Positions 28,510 to 37,381 of a DNA stretch of 64,000 nucleotides are shown here, piece after piece (the first letter of the stretch is position 1; every line of letters starts with the position of its first letter). Below the pieces are notes generated by a model. It had not been told where the DNA came from, did not search any database, and worked only from the letters and a program-made list of their open reading frames with translations. The translations under genes and the position numbers were made by a program. This DNA is from an uncultured Granulosicoccaceae bacterium (GTDB taxonomy: Bacteria; Pseudomonadota; Gammaproteobacteria; Granulosicoccales; Granulosicoccaceae), in NCBI GenBank assembly GCA_937922675.1, contig CALAJN010000005.1:62001-126000 (forward strand), in the 5' to 3' direction.

Positions 28510-29537
28510 TTTGAAACCCTCCTGATCCACTGATCAATGCCGACGGCAATGATGATCAAACAGCCGATGGCAAAGCGTTGCCAAAGCACGTCAACTCCTG
28601 CGATCTTGAGACCTGAACTGAACACGCCCACGATCAAGGCGCCAAACAAGGCACCGAGAATTGAGCCACGTCCACCGAACAGTGAAGTACCTCCGATAAC
28701 CACCGCCGTGATCGAGTCAAGATTGGCCTCGTAAAAACTCTGTGGACTGACAGACCCCACTCGACCAATAGAGGCCCAGGCACCGATGCCGCAGATCAAG
28801 CCCGCCAGTACATAGACCGATATCAGCAAGCGATCGGTACGAATCCCTGCAAGCTCAGCCGCTTCCTTGTCGTCACCCACGGCGTACACGTGGCGACCCC
28901 ACGCGGTCTTGTTGAGCAGGTACCAGACAACGACGAACAGCAACAGCATCAGAAAACTGCCGTAAGTAAACACAGCTCCACCGATATTGACTCGCTCTCC
29001 AAAGAATTTGAGCAAGGGTGCAATGGCATCCAGGTCCTGGCTGCGCACCGACTGCGAGCCCGAGTACCAGATGTTCAAGGCGAAGAACATGTTCCAGGTG
29101 CCGAGCGTGACGATGAAGGGGGGCAGTCTCAAGCGCGTAACCAGCAAACCATTCAAGAATCCGCAGAGCGTGGCCACGATCATGCCGGCGGGCAAGGCGA
29201 TGCCGACAGGCACACCCAGGGTCACCGCCAATTTTCCCATGACTACAGAGGACAGAACCATGATCGCCGCTACGGACAGATCAATGCCGGCAGTCAGAAT
29301 GATGAGTGTTTGTGCGCAGGCCAGGATCCCGATGATCGTGACCTGCTGAATGATCAAGGAGAGGTTGAAGGCAGTAAAAAAACGTTCGCCAGCGATTTGC
29401 CCAAAGGCGAACACCGAGAGGACCAGAATGATGACAGGCACCATCGCCGGGTTGCCGTGCAGGAAGTGCTGAAGATGCCCCAGGGGGCTTCGCTTTACCT
29501 TGAACTGAGCGACTTCTTCCGTGCTACTCGATGTCAT
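28506..29537 (-). CDS. frcC: fructose ABC transporter permease FrcC-like
   Basis: A 343-residue inner-membrane permease of the RbsC/FrcC (BPD_transp_2) family. The N-terminal tail is cytoplasmic and rich in charge, with about ten membrane helices thereafter. Family motifs are LIILTAGIDLSVAAIMVLSS, FIVTLGTWNMFFALN, and the cytoplasmic loop VGSVSPQSFYEANLDSITAVVIGGTSLFGGRG with the EAA-like contact for the ATPase. It is followed by frcA with a 4-nt overlap. Start ATG at 29537. A partner binding protein is encoded just upstream. Confidence 0.92.
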   Translation of the reverse strand: MTSSSTEEVAQFKVKRSPLGHLQHFLHGNPAMVPVIILVLSVFAFGQIAGERFFTAFNLSLIIQQVTIIGILACAQTLIILTAGIDLSVAAIMVLSSVVMGKLAVTLGVPVGIALPAGMIVATLCGFLNGLLVTRLRLPPFIVTLGTWNMFFALNIWYSGSQSVRSQDLDAIAPLLKFFGERVNIGGAVFTYGSFLMLLLFVVVWYLLNKTAWGRHVYAVGDDKEAAELAGIRTDRLLISVYVLAGLICGIGAWASIGRVGSVSPQSFYEANLDSITAVVIGGTSLFGGRGSILGALFGALIVGVFSSGLKIAGVDVLWQRFAIGCLIIIAVGIDQWIRRVSN

Positions 29538-29575
29538 ATGTCCCGACTCCTGGATTCACCCACCATGAACGAAGA

Positions 29576-29595
29576 GGGGCGACCGAAGCCGCCCC
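29576..29595 (-). promoter_or_regulatory. small GC stem-loop between frcB and frcC
   Basis: GGGGCG (29576-29581) and CGCCCC (29590-29595) form a 6-bp stem with an 8-nt loop in the 136-nt frcB-frcC gap. Like the smoE-smoF hairpin, it follows the binding-protein gene and could favour its mRNA; the stem is short, so this is tentative. Confidence 0.35.
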
Positions 29596-29673
29596 CAAAC
29601 AAGAGCTCGTCCGAATGACAATGCAAGACTGGCATCGTCACTCATCAAGGATGAGCACGTGATCAGCGCGTCT

Positions 29674-30702
29674 TTAGCCCCAGCACTTGTCCATGCCTTC
29701 GGCCACGTCGATAGAATCAACACCGTCTACAGGCGTGGCGGTTACCAGGGCAACGCCGGTATCAAAAAATGCCTTGCCTTCAGTTGGCTCGGGCTTGGTG
29801 CCGTTCTCAGCCCAGGCGGCGATTGCCTCTACACCGAGTGACGCCATCAATAGCGGGTACTGCTGGCTAGTCGCCCCGATGACACCGTCTGCGACGTTTT
29901 GTACGCCAGGGCAGCCACCATCAACCGAGACGATCAACACATCGTCTTCGCGGCCGAAGGCCTTTAACGCCTCATAGGCACCGGCAGCGGCGGGCTCGTT
30001 GATGGTGTAGATCACGTTGATACCCGGATCCTTGATCATCAGCGATTCGATGGCGGTGCGGCCGCCTTCTTCGTTACCGGAAGTGACTTCATTACCGACA
30101 ATACGTGGGTCATCCTCATCGCCCCAGCGACTTGGATCCTTGACGTCAATGCCGAATCCTGTGAGAAAGCCCTGATCTCTGAGAACGCCGACCGAGGGCT
30201 GACTCGCTGCCAGATCAAGCATGGCGATCTTGGCGTCAGCGGCCTTGTCGCCAAGGCTGGCTGCAGCCCATTGGCCAATCAGCTCACCAGCGAGGAAATT
30301 GTCTGTAGCGAAGGTGGCGTCGGCTGCGTCGATCGGCTCCAGCGGTGTATCCAGGGCAATAACCAGCAGGCCAGCCTCACGTGCTTGCTCGACGACCGGC
30401 ACGATGGCCTTGGTGTCGGATGCTGTGATCAAAATGCCCTTGGCACCGGAGGCAATGCAGGTCTCGATGGCCTGCACCTGAGTCTCGTGATCGCCATCAA
30501 CCTTGCCGGCATATGTGGACAGTTCGATACCGAGTTCTTCCGCCTTGGCGGTGGCGCCCTCTTTCATCTTGACAAAGAACGGGTTGATGTCGGTCTTGGT
30601 GATCAGGCAAGCACCGACGGTGTCCTGCGCGCTGGCAGGACCGGCGACACTGGCCATCGCCGCCAGCAAGCCAAGTGAACCGAGCGAGAAAAGAGATTTC
30701 AT
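29674..30702 (-). CDS. frcB: fructose ABC transporter substrate-binding protein FrcB-like
   Basis: A 342-residue periplasmic binding protein of the type I (ribose-binding) fold. Residues 1-25 are a signal peptide ending in GPASA. Mature segments include [62 protein letters not shown] and [17 protein letters not shown], all typical of FrcB and related CUT2 binders. The organism's FrcR homologue is encoded divergently. A -35/-10 promoter is visible about 30-60 nt upstream of the ATG (30737-30765). Fructose is the likely ligand; ribose or mannose are possible secondary ones, as in the rhizobial protein. Confidence 0.9.
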   Translation of the reverse strand: MKSLFSLGSLGLLAAMASVAGPASAQDTVGACLITKTDINPFFVKMKEGATAKAEELGIELSTYAGKVDGDHETQVQAIETCIASGAKGILITASDTKAIVPVVEQAREAGLLVIALDTPLEPIDAADATFATDNFLAGELIGQWAAASLGDKAADAKIAMLDLAASQPSVGVLRDQGFLTGFGIDVKDPSRWGDEDDPRIVGNEVTSGNEEGGRTAIESLMIKDPGINVIYTINEPAAAGAYEALKAFGREDDVLIVSVDGGCPGVQNVADGVIGATSQQYPLLMASLGVEAIAAWAENGTKPEPTEGKAFFDTGVALVTATPVDGVDSIDVAEGMDKCWG

Positions 30703-30736
30703 GCGTTACCACTCCAGGTGTTGTGAATGCAGGCCA

Positions 30737-30765
30737 TATATAAACCAAGTTGATTTATCGCGCAA
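30737..30765 (-). promoter_or_regulatory. sigma70-type promoter of frcB
   Basis: On the minus strand TTGCGC (30765-30760) and TATATA (30742-30737) are separated by exactly 17 bp. The predicted start is near 30730, about 28 nt before the frcB ATG. The spacer contains AAATCAA, a possible repressor half-site. Confidence 0.6.
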
Positions 30766-30812
30766 GGTGTTTTAGTTTGAGCGCATAAAAAAGTCATTTT
30801 TTACAAAATCAA
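30750..30812. promoter_or_regulatory. candidate FrcR operator half-sites
   Basis: TTGATTT at 30750-30756 and its inverse AAATCAA at 30806-30812 are 49 bp apart in the 147-nt frcB/frcR divergent region. The first overlaps the frcB promoter spacer. The half-sites are short and may be chance; their placement is what makes them of interest. Confidence 0.3.
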
Positions 30813-30849
30813 GTCGCCGCGCTGCTGTTCCCCATTTCCCGGAGCCTCG

Positions 30850-32085
30850 ATGTCACATCGCCCGGACGTTGATCGATCCGTTGAAGAGTCTTTGCCAGCT
30901 CGCGCCGCTGATGGCGTGAGTCCTGGTCGCATCCGTGCGCGCAACGAGCAATTGATTCTGTCGGAGTTGCGTCGCGGAGCCTTGTCTCGCGCGCAGTTGG
31001 CACGTCGTTGCGGGCTGTCCGCACAGGCGATCGGTCTGATTGCAAAATCTCTGATAAGTGACGGATTGATCGATGCCGGGGAGCCACTGCGAGGCCGTGT
31101 CGGTCAACCCTCGGTACCCTTGTCTCTGCGTCCGGAAGGTGCCTGGTTTGCCGGATTGAAGATTGGCCGTCGCAGTGCTGAACTCGTCTTGATTGATTTC
31201 ACCGGCAGCAGGGTCAAGCGCGAGCGCTTGTCTTATTCCTGGCCCACGCCAGCAGCGATACGGACGTTTGTCGAGGCCGTATGGCCAGAGCTGCTTCACG
31301 GTATTGAGCTCCCGCGCTTGCACGGTCTGGGCGTTGCCATGCCCTACCGATTATGGGAGTGGCCCGAGCGCCTTGGTGCAGCCGGTGCCGAGCTGGCGCA
31401 GTGGCGCGACTACCAGCCAGCAGTTGAGCTTGGCAAGATTGTGGAAGTGCCAATACTGGTTGAGAATGATGCGGCGGCGGCCTGTGGCGCAGAATTGACC
31501 TTTGGCAACGGGCGCATCTATCGCAACTTTGCCTACATCTATATCGGCTACTTCATTGGTGGTGGCATTGTTCTTGACGCAAGCGTGCATGTTGGCCCAA
31601 CGGGTCTCGCCGCAGCCTTTGGTCCCCTGCCTGTGCCGAATCCTGCCAGACCAGGTGAATTGATCCCGTTGATCGATGCTGCGTCACTGCATGTTCTGGA
31701 GACGATGATCAGCGACGCGACTGGGTCACCCGCCGCGCCAATACAGGATGAGACCTCGACGACTTGGGATGAACATGCCGATGCCGTGCAACGCTGGTTA
31801 ACGATCACATCAGAGGCGCTCGCGACAGCAACCTTGTCACTGGCAAGCATTCTGGAGCTGGAGGCAGTCATCGTCGACGGGCCCTTTCCCACTCGGGTTC
31901 GCGATGAGCTGACGAGCCGCATCGAGGACTCGCTGGACGCCCTTGATACGCGTGGCGTGCTTCGACCGCAGATTGTTCCGGGTTCTCTCGGCTCCTCGGC
32001 GCGCGCACTGGGGGCTGCGCGCTTGCAGATGCTCTCGCGATTTCTTGTTGATCGGCACGCGCTAAACGTGCCTGGCGACGACTGA
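30850..32085 (+). CDS. frcR: ROK-family regulator FrcR-like
   Basis: A 411-residue NagC/XylR-type regulator. A winged helix-turn-helix at about 28-90 (NEQLILSELRRGALSRAQLARRCGLSAQAIGLIAKSL in parts) is followed by a ROK sugar-sensing domain with VENDAAAACGAELTFG and YIGYFIGGGIVLD. The ATP-binding DxGGT motif of true kinases is replaced (GLKIGRRSAEL), and the usual Cys-rich zinc site is not obvious, so it should be a regulator and not a kinase. It is divergent from frcB, as in rhizobia, and probably represses the frc operon until fructose or a derivative binds. Confidence 0.86.
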   Translation: MSHRPDVDRSVEESLPARAADGVSPGRIRARNEQLILSELRRGALSRAQLARRCGLSAQAIGLIAKSLISDGLIDAGEPLRGRVGQPSVPLSLRPEGAWFAGLKIGRRSAELVLIDFTGSRVKRERLSYSWPTPAAIRTFVEAVWPELLHGIELPRLHGLGVAMPYRLWEWPERLGAAGAELAQWRDYQPAVELGKIVEVPILVENDAAAACGAELTFGNGRIYRNFAYIYIGYFIGGGIVLDASVHVGPTGLAAAFGPLPVPNPARPGELIPLIDAASLHVLETMISDATGSPAAPIQDETSTTWDEHADAVQRWLTITSEALATATLSLASILELEAVIVDGPFPTRVRDELTSRIEDSLDALDTRGVLRPQIVPGSLGSSARALGAARLQMLSRFLVDRHALNVPGDD

Positions 32086-32111
32086 CCTCTGCCCCTTCAG
32101 GTTTTGCCCGC

Positions 32112-32477
32112 CTACCTCCGCGGCCGGATTATCGATGCAGGTATAGCAACGGCGCTGACGAGCAAGGCGACCATCAGGCCCATTCCCTCACGAGCGGTCT
32201 CTTCTTCCCACCAGACCTCGCGCGTCCAGAATTGGTCTTGCTCCGGCCAGGCGCTGATCGTGGCGAACAACAATGCCGTGACAATGCAGCCGAGTACGAT
32301 GCGTCCCGCTGTGATGGCGAGCAGTGTCGGGCGCGTCAACACGATCAGCATCAGCGAAGCTGGGAGCCCGTAGATAGCGGCCCAGAGCACCCCGTCAGGA
32401 TCATTCCACTGCACGCCTATGAATGAAAGCATCAAGAACAGCATTAGGCCAGCGATGAATTTGTAGAGTATCGACAC
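32112..32477 (-). CDS. TMEM220-like small membrane protein
   Basis: A 121-residue membrane protein with about four helices. The FIGVQWNDPDGVLWAAIYGLPA block near the N-terminus matches the transmembrane-220 family, which is shared by bacteria and animals and has no proven function. The C-terminal part has EVWWEEETAREGMGLM before a last helix. Start is GTG 32477. It is convergent with frcR (26-nt gap) and divergent from eboD (88-nt gap). A link to the ebo genes is possible but only by position. Confidence 0.75.
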   Translation of the reverse strand: MSILYKFIAGLMLFLMLSFIGVQWNDPDGVLWAAIYGLPASLMLIVLTRPTLLAITAGRIVLGCIVTALLFATISAWPEQDQFWTREVWWEEETAREGMGLMVALLVSAVAIPASIIRPRR

Positions 32478-32517
32478 GAATAAACTGGCCGTGAGGGCGA
32501 CGCAATAGTCAACAAGC

Positions 32518-32529
32518 GAGTCTAGACTC
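32518..32529. promoter_or_regulatory. 12-bp perfect palindrome before eboD
   Basis: GAGTCTAGACTC is a perfect palindrome in the 88-nt divergent region between the TMEM220-like gene and eboD, 37 nt before the chosen eboD ATG. It could be an operator for either gene. No regulator gene adjoins. Confidence 0.35.
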
Positions 32530-32565
32530 CTGGTGACCTTATGCTCCGACGTTCTTGTGCACCGG

Positions 32566-33783
32566 ATGACTGAACCCTGTCTTCAGCTGGAGACTGTGTC
32601 GGCACACACGACCGACGTGCTCCAGCAGCGATTCACACTGGAGTACCAATTTCCGGTCGTCTTCACTCGGGAGATGTTTGACCGTGAGAACGTCGCACTG
32701 CTGGACGTGCTGGCGGCTTTTGAGCCGCACAAGCGCCACAGAGTCCTGATATTTCTCGACGCCGGGGTCGGTAGGGCGATGCCAGACCTCGAGCAAGCGA
32801 TCACGCGCTGGTTTGCGCTCCACGCAGATCAGCTTGAACTGGTTGCAGCTCCCATGACTATCGATGGTGGTGAAGCCGTCAAGTGCGACTGGATGTCACT
32901 TGAGCCGATGCGTGCAGCGATCCGCGATCTTGGCATCGACAGACATTCCTATGTTGTTGCAATCGGCGGCGGTGCTCTGTTGGATGCCGCGGGTCTGGTT
33001 GCTGCAACGGCCCACCGGGGCATACGCCATGTGCGTGTCCCGACCACCGTGCTGTCCCAGAACGATAGCGGTGTCGGCGTCAAGAATGGGATCAATCAGT
33101 ATGGGCAAAAAAACTACCTGGGCACCTTTGCGCCACCCTGGGCTGTTATCAACGACAGCGCCTTTCTCAGTGTTCTCGGGGCGCGTGACCGCCGCTCGGG
33201 TATGGCTGAGGCGGTCAAGGTGGCACTCATCAGGGACCATGACTTCTTCGTGTGGCTGGAGCAACAAGCGCACGCGCTGGCAGGCTTTGAACGCTCGGCT
33301 GTCGACTACCTCGTCAAGCGCTGTGCCGAATTGCACATGCATCAGATTGCACACGGGGGCGATCCCTTCGAGCTTGGTAGCGCGAGGCCACTGGACTTCG
33401 GGCACTGGGCTGCACATCGCCTGGAGACGATGACTGATCATCGCCTGAGACACGGCGAGGCAGTCGCTATTGGTATCGCTCTCGACACACGCTATTCAGT
33501 ATTGCAAGGGCTGCTTGAGCCGGGCGCGGACGACCGTGTTGCGCACTTGCTCGAAGCTCTCGGATTCAACTTGTGGGATCGCTCACTGGATCAGCTGGAT
33601 GCCTCTGGCCAGTCTCGATTGATACCCGGTCTCGAGCACTTTCGCACGCACCTGGGTGGGCAACTCACGATCACCCTGTTGCGCCGTATCGGTGAAGGAC
33701 TGGAAGTCAACGACATCCATACGCCCGTGGTGCTCGATGCCATCGAGTGGTTGCGCACCAGAGCCGAGGCAAGCCGATGCTGA
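32566..33783 (+). CDS. eboD: 3-dehydroquinate-synthase-like sugar-phosphate cyclase EboD
   Basis: A 405-residue member of the dehydroquinate-synthase superfamily. The nucleotide-binding AIGGGALLDAAGLVAATAHRG, substrate-side PTTVLSQNDSGVGVKNGIN, and metal-site histidines in LDFGHWAAHRLE and RLRHGEAVAIG are visible. Context (eboE and eboC directly after, eboF, eboA and eboB nearby) shows it is EboD and not the housekeeping AroB; ebo proteins of this type are thought to make a cyclised sugar-derived product whose identity is unknown. Start is uncertain: ATG 32566 is chosen, GTG 32533 is in frame. It overlaps eboE by 7 nt. Confidence 0.88.
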   Translation: MTEPCLQLETVSAHTTDVLQQRFTLEYQFPVVFTREMFDRENVALLDVLAAFEPHKRHRVLIFLDAGVGRAMPDLEQAITRWFALHADQLELVAAPMTIDGGEAVKCDWMSLEPMRAAIRDLGIDRHSYVVAIGGGALLDAAGLVAATAHRGIRHVRVPTTVLSQNDSGVGVKNGINQYGQKNYLGTFAPPWAVINDSAFLSVLGARDRRSGMAEAVKVALIRDHDFFVWLEQQAHALAGFERSAVDYLVKRCAELHMHQIAHGGDPFELGSARPLDFGHWAAHRLETMTDHRLRHGEAVAIGIALDTRYSVLQGLLEPGADDRVAHLLEALGFNLWDRSLDQLDASGQSRLIPGLEHFRTHLGGQLTITLLRRIGEGLEVNDIHTPVVLDAIEWLRTRAEASRC

Positions 33784-35000
33784 TACGCAACAGCGCCAAC
33801 GGTCGCGCAACTCACCTGTCCTACTGCACCAACATCCACGCAGGCAACAGCTGGGACGAGGCCTTTACGACACTACGTGAGAATGTCCCTGTCGTGCGTG
33901 ATGCCTGTACATCGCATGTCACTGGTGAGCCCTTTGGCGTGGGCCTGCGATTATCGCGACAACATGTGGATGCGCTGCAAGAGGCGCCAAGACTTGAGGC
34001 GTTCTTGTCCTGGTTAACGGCAGAAAACCTGTACGTGTTCACCATCAATGGCTTTCCGTATGGAGCTTTTCATGGCAAGACCGTCAAGGCAGACGTCTAT
34101 CGCCCGGACTGGACGCAGCCGGAACGCCTTGCCTACACCTGTGACCTTGTCTCGCTGGCAGCTCGCCTGAGCGCGCCGGGACAGCATATCTCCATCAGTA
34201 CCCTACCCGGTACCTACAAGAGCTGGGCATCGGGTGCCGAACCCGCGATAGCCGAACATCTGCTGGAATGTGTCGCTCATTGCATGCAGGTGGAGCAAGA
34301 TACCGGCGTCCATGTCGCTATCGCGATTGAGCCTGAACCTTGCTGCATGCTGGAGACAGCAGATGAGGTCGTCGATTTCTTTTCGCGTTGCTTGCAGTCT
34401 GACGCCGCGCTACGTCAGCTTGCCTCTAGTGCTCGTTCATCATCAGTGAGTGAGGCGCGCGCGGGCCTCTCCAGACATCTGGGTGTGTGCCACGATGTTT
34501 GTCACTCGGCTGTGGAATTTGAACCCGCCTTGTTGGCCGTTGATCACTACGCCGCTGCTGGCATTCCTGTGTTCAAGATCCAGCTGAGTTCTGCGCTGAA
34601 ACTGGCACCCGCCGATGCCGATGCGCGCGCCGCATTGGCAGCCTTTGACGAACCGGTTTATCTGCATCAAGTGGTGCGTCGCAATTCGCGCGATGAGTTG
34701 CAGCGGTACACCGACATCACAGAGGCTTTGAAGGCGGATGCAGACCTTGAAGCTGAGTGGCGCGTCCACTTTCATGTACCGGTGTTTCTCGATGTCATGG
34801 AGGAATTTGGTACGACTCAATCGATACTCGCCGAGTTGCTGGACAGGCAGGCCAGTCAGCCTGTCTCCCCTCATCTTGAGATTGAAACCTATACCTGGGA
34901 TGTATTGCCCGAGGCCTATCGTGGTATCCCCGTGACAGAGGCGATTGCCCGTGAACTCGACTGGGTTCACGCACGGCTTGAACAGTCCTCGCCCGCGTGA
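33777..35000 (+). CDS. eboE: metabolite traffic protein EboE (TIM-barrel, xylose-isomerase-like)
   Basis: A 407-residue protein. The family start LSYCTNIHAGNSWDEAFTTL is clear, followed by a xylose-isomerase-like TIM barrel with FTINGFPYGAFHGKTVKADVYRPDW, ISTLPGTYKSW, VAIAIEPEPCCMLET (acidic metal-type residues), GVCHDVCHSAVEFE and FHVPVFLDVMEEFGTTQ. Its reaction is unknown. In cyanobacteria ebo genes are needed to move the scytonemin precursor to the periplasm, hence 'metabolite traffic'. ATG 33777 overlaps the end of eboD by 7 nt, and its TGA overlaps the eboC start. Confidence 0.9.
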   Translation: MLIRNSANGRATHLSYCTNIHAGNSWDEAFTTLRENVPVVRDACTSHVTGEPFGVGLRLSRQHVDALQEAPRLEAFLSWLTAENLYVFTINGFPYGAFHGKTVKADVYRPDWTQPERLAYTCDLVSLAARLSAPGQHISISTLPGTYKSWASGAEPAIAEHLLECVAHCMQVEQDTGVHVAIAIEPEPCCMLETADEVVDFFSRCLQSDAALRQLASSARSSSVSEARAGLSRHLGVCHDVCHSAVEFEPALLAVDHYAAAGIPVFKIQLSSALKLAPADADARAALAAFDEPVYLHQVVRRNSRDELQRYTDITEALKADADLEAEWRVHFHVPVFLDVMEEFGTTQSILAELLDRQASQPVSPHLEIETYTWDVLPEAYRGIPVTEAIARELDWVHARLEQSSPA

Positions 35001-35953
35001 GCGACATTAAATGCAACGCGCCCCCTGTGACGCGCCTGCGCGATCGTATCGATGTTCACTTGCGGCTGGGACGAGTCTCAAACCTGCCCACAGTATGGAG
35101 CAATGTACTGGCAGCGGCCTTCATATGCGGAGGCACTTTATCCATTGCCAGTGTTAGCAGCTTGTTGCTTGCGTGTTCTGCCCTGTATGTCGGTGGCATG
35201 TATCTCAATGATGCCTGGGATGCCGACATCGATGCACTCGAGCGTACTGAGCGACCAATTCCATCGGGATTGATTTCACAAGGTCTTGTCTTGCGGTGGT
35301 GCGTCGGATGGTTTGCACTGGGCTTGTCTTGCTTTGTTATCGCACGCACTCTTGCCCCTGACATGGCAGGGGCTGGCGGGAGTACCGGGTTTGCGGCAAG
35401 TCTGATTGCACCGCTCGCTTTGCTGGGCTGCATCATCGCCTACAACCGGTACCACAAGAACAACCCGTTTGGTCCCGTCTTGATGGCGGGGTGCCGAGCA
35501 TTGGTCTATCTGTCGGTCAGCTACACCCTGGCGCACGAGCCGCTGATGGCTCTCTGGATTGGCGCCAGTCTGGCTTTTTTGTGGATCATGGCTCTCACTG
35601 CCTTGGCCAAACGTGAGTCGCGTGCATTGGCAGGTCAATCGAGCAACTTGCCCAATTGGCCGGTCTCTCTGTTGGCTGCTCCCATCATTGTGTCGCTGGT
35701 GCTGATACCCCGCATCAGCGTGGCAGCTATCACGGTTGCTGCGGCGCTCGCGCTCGTCATCGTTATTGCCAAACGCTGGATGCGCTCAGGCCGCGCTTCC
35801 CAATTTGCAAGAGCCATAGGACTGTTGATCGCAGGGATCGCGCTTGTTGATGCCTTGGCAATCCTGCGAGCAGGTGATTCGATGCTGGCCTTTGTAGCTG
35901 TAGGCTGCGCCGGTCTTACCGTTCTGTTGCAACGTCGTATCAGCGGTACGTAG
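34997..35953 (+). CDS. eboC: UbiA-family prenyltransferase EboC
   Basis: A 318-residue membrane protein with about eight to nine helices. The first Asp-rich motif is NDAWDADIDALERTERPIPSG (substrate and Mg-diphosphate binding), preceded by RVSNLPTVWSNVLAA. The second Asp motif is less clear than in UbiA. Such enzymes join a prenyl chain to an acceptor in the membrane. EboC acts with EboD and EboE on an unknown product; the prenyl donor is not known. Start is GTG 34997, overlapping the eboE stop in GTGA. It ends 23 nt from the convergent eboF. Confidence 0.9.
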   Translation: MSDIKCNAPPVTRLRDRIDVHLRLGRVSNLPTVWSNVLAAAFICGGTLSIASVSSLLLACSALYVGGMYLNDAWDADIDALERTERPIPSGLISQGLVLRWCVGWFALGLSCFVIARTLAPDMAGAGGSTGFAASLIAPLALLGCIIAYNRYHKNNPFGPVLMAGCRALVYLSVSYTLAHEPLMALWIGASLAFLWIMALTALAKRESRALAGQSSNLPNWPVSLLAAPIIVSLVLIPRISVAAITVAAALALVIVIAKRWMRSGRASQFARAIGLLIAGIALVDALAILRAGDSMLAFVAVGCAGLTVLLQRRISGT

Positions 35954-35976
35954 CCAAACCTGGCTGTAAGTCGGGC

Positions 35977-37380
35977 TCAGCCCTCGTTCAGCGCGCTCTC
36001 ACCAAAGACCGTCTTCAGTACCAGGTCGCTGAAGTCGGTTGCATGCACCGCTACCGCCGGTAAGTGTTCCGCGTTCGATGCGATCACCAGCGGTCCTGCA
36101 CTCGTTGAGTCGGTTGGACGTCCATGGGCACCCTTGACCAGGTGGGTCGCTGATGGAGAGATCACTTGCATCAGTGTTCGGAAGCCCAGCTTTTTACGGG
36201 CGAGAATGGAGCCCAGCCTGGCGAGCGGGAAGCGAATCTCAGGGTCCACAAACAACTCCACTGGATCGTAGCCCGGCTTTCGGTGTATGTCGACAGTACG
36301 CGCATAATCCGGGGCGCGGGACTCATCCAGCCAGTAGTAATAGCTGAACCACCGGTCCGCCTTGCTGATCGTAACAAGCTCCCCGGATCTTGCGTGATCA
36401 AGCCCGATATCGCCCAGTTCGTCGCGGCCGAGCACGCGCTCCACCCCATCCAGCCTTGACAGAAGCGCTTTGATCTCGTCAATGCGCGTTGCGTCCTTGA
36501 TGTACACGTGGGCGAGCTGATGATCCGCGACTGCAAACGCATCAGATGCTCCTGCATCGAGCTGCTCGCAACCCGACTCATCACGCACGGCAACAAGGCC
36601 TGCCCGGCGTAGCTCACGATTGATGTGTACAGCGTCGGTAACCGGTGTGATTCCGTACTCGGATACCACGATCACCTCACGCCCCTCCGTATCGGCCTGC
36701 TCGATCAATTCGCCACACAGAGCGTCAACATCGCGTAGATCCCTTTGCAGCGCCGGGTGCTCAAGATCGGGCCCCAACCGTTGGAGGTTGTAGTCCAAAT
36801 GCGGCAGGTAGGTCATCGCAATGGTTGGCTGATTCTTTTCAATCACATGACGTGTGGCGTCAGATATCCATTGGCTGGAGCGAATGCTTGCCTTGGGCCC
36901 CCAGAAGCTGAACAACGGGAACTGCCCAAAGCGCGCATCGAGCTCGGCATGCAAGGACGCAGGATAGGCATAGTGATCAGGTATCTTGCGTCCATCCGCC
37001 GGGTACTGTGGTCGTGGAGTTGCACTCCAGTCGGCCGTGGAGTACATGTTGTACCACCAGAACATCTTTGCAGTGGTGCATTCGGGATTGATGCGTCTCG
37101 CTCGCTCCCACAGTTTCTCGCCTGACACAAGAGCATTTGATTGTTTCCAGAAACCGACTTCTGCACGTTCACGGTCGTACCATCCGTTGGCGACTATGCC
37201 TGTATTCGACGGCATCAAGCCCGTAACGAGAGTCGACTGGACCGAACATGTGACCGCAGGCGTTACTGTGGTCAACGGGCGGATCCCTCCCCTGGCCGCC
37301 AACTTACATAACTCTGGTGTGTGCTCACCTAACAAATCAGGTGACAAGCCCACGACCAGCACAACCAATACTTGTTTCAT
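35977..37380 (-). CDS. eboF: alkaline-phosphatase-family phosphodiesterase EboF
   Basis: A 467-residue protein of the type I phosphodiesterase/nucleotide pyrophosphatase family. It has MKQVLVVLVVGLSPDLLG at the start (the metal-binding Asp is not in the common VVGLD position), nucleophile Thr in TTVTPAVTCSVQSTLVTG, metal-site residues in YLPHLDYNLQRLGPDLEH, VVSEYGITPV and the C-terminal GAHGRPTDS. No signal peptide is evident, so it is likely cytoplasmic. It is transcribed opposite to the rest of the cluster; its ATG overlaps the eboA ATG. It probably hydrolyses a phosphodiester or diphosphate intermediate of the pathway. Confidence 0.88.
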   Translation of the reverse strand: MKQVLVVLVVGLSPDLLGEHTPELCKLAARGGIRPLTTVTPAVTCSVQSTLVTGLMPSNTGIVANGWYDRERAEVGFWKQSNALVSGEKLWERARRINPECTTAKMFWWYNMYSTADWSATPRPQYPADGRKIPDHYAYPASLHAELDARFGQFPLFSFWGPKASIRSSQWISDATRHVIEKNQPTIAMTYLPHLDYNLQRLGPDLEHPALQRDLRDVDALCGELIEQADTEGREVIVVSEYGITPVTDAVHINRELRRAGLVAVRDESGCEQLDAGASDAFAVADHQLAHVYIKDATRIDEIKALLSRLDGVERVLGRDELGDIGLDHARSGELVTISKADRWFSYYYWLDESRAPDYARTVDIHRKPGYDPVELFVDPEIRFPLARLGSILARKKLGFRTLMQVISPSATHLVKGAHGRPTDSTSAGPLVIASNAEHLPAVAVHATDFSDLVLKTVFGESALNEG

Positions 37381-37381
37381 G
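37378..37381. other. overlapping divergent start codons of eboF and eboA
   Basis: The palindrome CATG holds the eboF start (minus, 37380-37378) and the eboA start (plus, 37379-37381). There is no intergenic DNA, so each promoter and ribosome-binding site must lie inside the other gene. Neither start has a good Shine-Dalgarno sequence, which would fit leaderless mRNAs. Confidence 0.65.

Noticed and set aside
28890..29618. Plus-strand 242-codon frame within frcC
   Set aside because: It is antisense to a clear permease gene and has a highly charged, unconserved sequence.
30850..32085. Fructokinase/ROK kinase
   Set aside because: It has an N-terminal helix-turn-helix and lacks the DxGGT ATP motif, so it is a regulator.
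32566..33783. Assignment as aroB of the shikimate pathway
   Set aside because: The gene is overlapped by eboE and belongs to the ebo set; a housekeeping aroB normally sits beside aroK.
36986..37378. N-terminal extension of eboA
   Set aside because: It is the complement of eboF, and EboA homologues begin near 37379.
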